A DNA stretch of 34,736 nucleotides, taken from Rhodobiaceae bacterium (lineage in GTDB: Bacteria; Pseudomonadota; Alphaproteobacteria; Rhizobiales; JANQQB01). The stretch's first letter is position 1. Each line of letters opens with the position of its first letter. Both the position numbers and the translations under genes were made by a program. Below are positions 32,897-34,736 of this stretch, in pieces. The notes under the pieces were generated by a model. The model saw only the letters and a list, made by a program, of their open reading frames with translations, was not told the DNA's origin and did not search any database. The DNA is taken from positions 1-34,736 of the forward strand of contig JANQQB010000447.1 of NCBI GenBank assembly GCA_028285165.1. The letters are read 5' to 3'.

Positions 32897-34435
32897 ATGA
32901 CAGTGCCGCGCCTTGCCGGAATGCACGACTATGTCGACTATTATGCCCGCCGGACGCCGGCGCAGATGGCCTGCATATGGAAGGAAGGCGAGCTTTCCTA
33001 CGCTGGACTTGAAAGAGCGGTCAACGCATGCGTGGCCATGCTGAAACGCCAGGGAATATGCCCGGGCAACCGTGTGGCGGTGCTTGCAGCGGCGGGCCCG
33101 ACTTACCTGATCGCGCTTATGGCCGTATCGCGACTCGGTGCAATTTACGTTGGTGTCAATCCCAAGCACACGACACGAGAGATTGCAGACCTGATAGAAG
33201 ACACCGACCCCGCAATGTTCGTTGTTGAAACCGACACGGCCGATCGGACCCGGACCGACCGAATCCGCAGCGCTGGCTTCCCTGGCCCGGTCATGGAACT
33301 TGGTGGTCCGGATGATCTCCCGGACGCTGAAGGATCGGAGGATTCCCATCCTGCGGCGAGCGACGACATTGCGGTAATCGTCTTCACGTCAGGCTCAACG
33401 GGTCGGGCCAAGGGTGCGGCCCTGCACCACGGCGGTCTGATCGAGGCGGCGATCGGTCAATACGCCCATTTGGACGCCCGGATGGATCGTCCCGCCCGGT
33501 ATTTGTCCAACCTGCCGATCAACCACGTCGGCGGTGTCATGAACCTGACCCTTGGCGCCCTTGTCGGCGGCGGCAGCCTGGTCTTTCGGGATCGGTTCGA
33601 TCCGCTTGAAACCCTGCGCGTCCTGGAAACGGACGCGGTGACGACCTGGCTGCAGGTGCCGGCCATGTTCACCCTTGTTGCAAACCATCCTGAGTTTGAC
33701 CGAACCGATTTTTCGTCCGTGCGCACGATCTGCATCGGCGGCGGTCCGGTTTCCGCGCCGACACTCGCCAGATTGCGGTCGACCGGCGCCGACGTCTTTG
33801 TTGAATACGGCCAGACGGAAGTGATGAGTTCCCTCTCCTATTCCGAATTCAATGCTCCGGACGAGGTGCTCCTGAACACGATCGGCCGGTTCGATCCCCG
33901 GTTCGAGACGCGCATCGCCGGCCCGGACAACCAGGTCTGTCCGATCGATATCGTGGGTGAGATTCAGGCCAGGGGCAATTGCACGCTGCGCCGCTATTGG
34001 GGCAACGAGCAAGCAACGGCCGCCGCGTTTACGTCCGATGGCTGGCTGAAGACCGGAGACCTTGCCCTGCAACGTCCCGACGGCAACATCGTGCTCAAGG
34101 GCCGGAACAGCGAAATGATCAAGTCGGCCGGTTACAATGTCTATCCGCGAGAGGTGGAACAGGTTCTGGAGACCCATCCGAACGTCGCCGAGGTCGTTGT
34201 CTTTGGAATCCCCGATCCCGTCTATTCCGAGCGCGTCGTGGCCGCAATCGAACTGCGCGATACCGAGAATACGCCCACGGAAGCGGATCTCGTTGCGTGG
34301 TGTCGCGCCCAACTTGCCCGGTACAAACTGCCGCGTGCGTTTGTGATGTCAGAAAGCCTCCCGAGACTGCCGAACGGCAAACTCGACCGGCCGGCGGTCC
34401 GTCGGCTGGGTGAACGGATCGAACAGACCGCCTGA
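32897..34435 (+). CDS. AMP-forming acyl-CoA synthetase (second copy)
   Basis: A 512-residue ANL-superfamily ligase, distinct from the one at 23121. Motifs: P-loop FTSGSTGRAKG (about 163-173), EYGQTEVM, GWLKTGDLALQRPDGNIVLKGRNSEM, SAGYNVYPREVEQVL and catalytic Lys in LPNGKLDRP. The upstream GTG at 32861 has AGGA before it and would add 12 residues. The ATG at 32897 has GGGAG 9 nt upstream and leaves room for the predicted promoter, so it is preferred. Having two ligases suggests two acids are activated, for example the imported acid and one released later in the pathway. Substrate unknown. Confidence 0.92.
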   Translation: MTVPRLAGMHDYVDYYARRTPAQMACIWKEGELSYAGLERAVNACVAMLKRQGICPGNRVAVLAAAGPTYLIALMAVSRLGAIYVGVNPKHTTREIADLIEDTDPAMFVVETDTADRTRTDRIRSAGFPGPVMELGGPDDLPDAEGSEDSHPAASDDIAVIVFTSGSTGRAKGAALHHGGLIEAAIGQYAHLDARMDRPARYLSNLPINHVGGVMNLTLGALVGGGSLVFRDRFDPLETLRVLETDAVTTWLQVPAMFTLVANHPEFDRTDFSSVRTICIGGGPVSAPTLARLRSTGADVFVEYGQTEVMSSLSYSEFNAPDEVLLNTIGRFDPRFETRIAGPDNQVCPIDIVGEIQARGNCTLRRYWGNEQATAAAFTSDGWLKTGDLALQRPDGNIVLKGRNSEMIKSAGYNVYPREVEQVLETHPNVAEVVVFGIPDPVYSERVVAAIELRDTENTPTEADLVAWCRAQLARYKLPRAFVMSESLPRLPNGKLDRPAVRRLGERIEQTA

Positions 34436-34451
34436 ACGACATCCGAAGGAA

Positions 34452-34470
34452 GCCCCGGGATCGCCCGGGC
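34452..34470. terminator. Terminator-like hairpin between convergent genes
   Basis: Two CCCGGG blocks (34454-34459 and 34464-34469) pair around the 4-nt loop ATCG between the stops of the CoA ligase and polA. No T-run follows on either strand, so it may only slow polymerase or need Rho. Confidence 0.3.
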
Positions 34471-34482
34471 AGAATCGCCGGT

Positions 34483-34736
34483 TCAGTGCGCCTCGTCCCA
34501 ATTGTTCGCCGCCCGGGCATCGACCTTGAGCGGGACCGATAGGGACACGGCCGGCAGCGGCGCCGATTCCATGACGTCGGTCACGACCGGGATCGTGGCA
34601 TCGACCTCTTCGTCCGGGACTTCGAAGATCAATTCGTCATGCACCTGCAAGAGCATGCGGGCGGAGAGCTTTTCCCGGTCGAGCCGGGTTTCCATGCGGG
34701 TCATGGCGCGCCGGATGATGTCGGCTGCCGAGCCCT
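34483..34736 (-). CDS. polA: DNA polymerase I, C-terminal fragment (runs off the window)
   Basis: Only the last 84 or so codons are inside the window. They contain the family A polymerase motif C, LLQVHDELIFEVPDEEV, whose His-Asp-Glu holds a catalytic Asp of the palm. The preceding GSAADIIRRAMTRM is the end of the O-helix-side segment typical of PolA. The protein ends SVPLKVDARAANNWDEAH, a common alphaproteobacterial PolA ending. Acts in DNA repair and Okazaki-fragment processing. The gene is partial only because of the window boundary. Confidence 0.95.
   Translation of the reverse strand, partial: GSAADIIRRAMTRMETRLDREKLSARMLLQVHDELIFEVPDEEVDATIPVVTDVMESAPLPAVSLSVPLKVDARAANNWDEAH

Noticed and set aside
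1-34736. CRISPR arrays, tRNA/rRNA genes, insertion sequences, phage or integrase genes
   Set aside because: No regularly spaced direct repeats, cloverleaf sequences, transposase or integrase motifs were recognised on either strand; the island edges show no obvious attachment repeats.

Overview
The window is a roughly 62% GC chromosomal segment from an alphaproteobacterium, most likely of the Hyphomicrobiales (Rhizobiales). The evidence is gene content and order: argB/HAD nucleotidase/dapD, a DUF2852 protein, the nudC-pheA-kdsB-cycM block, a CycM-type membrane-anchored cytochrome c, a yejA1-yejA2-yejB-yejE-yejF transporter operon, and polA at the right edge. No tRNA, rRNA, insertion sequence, integrase or CRISPR array was seen. 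The species cannot be fixed from the sequence alone.

Left part (1-13.6 kb), mostly housekeeping. A minus-strand biosynthetic group runs argB, HAD pyrimidine 5'-nucleotidase, dapD. It is followed on the plus strand by a small secreted Cys-rich protein, a DUF2852 membrane protein and a YgjP-like metalloprotease. A secreted protein of unknown function is divergent from a MarR regulator, and a nested palindrome between them appears to carry two back-to-back promoters sharing one palindromic -35 box. Then come two VOC (glyoxalase-fold) proteins, a class A penicillin-binding protein, a HIT protein, NADH pyrophosphatase (nudC), prephenate dehydratase (pheA), CMP-KDO synthetase (kdsB) and cytochrome c (cycM).

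Middle part (13.8-23.1 kb). A complete YejABEF-type peptide/microcin C ABC importer has two tandem substrate-binding proteins, one with a Sec-type signal and one with a Tat-type signal. A DUF900 alpha/beta hydrolase follows on the opposite strand. The 420-bp gap after it has no protein gene but holds two RNA-like structures, one of them resembling a small RNA with its own UUCG-loop terminator.

Right part (23.1-34.4 kb), an accessory catabolic island. It contains an acyl-CoA ligase (minus), a TetR regulator, a complete TRAP transporter (dctP, dctQ, dctM), a MaoC-like hydratase, a DJ-1/PfpI protein of the isonitrile-hydratase type, a large protein resembling the catalytic subunit of N,N-dimethylformamidase, an alpha/beta hydrolase (minus) and a second acyl-CoA ligase. 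Three copies of one palindrome (arms close to ATTTGACA / TGTCAAAT, 4-nt spacer) lie at the two divergent promoters and in front of the TRAP operon, which suggests one TetR-controlled regulon. A possible reading is uptake of a carboxylate with an isonitrile or N-formyl group, hydration of the isonitrile to a formamide, hydrolysis to amine plus formate, and CoA activation of the carbon skeleton. The regulon is well supported by sequence; the chemistry is a hypothesis. The window ends inside polA.
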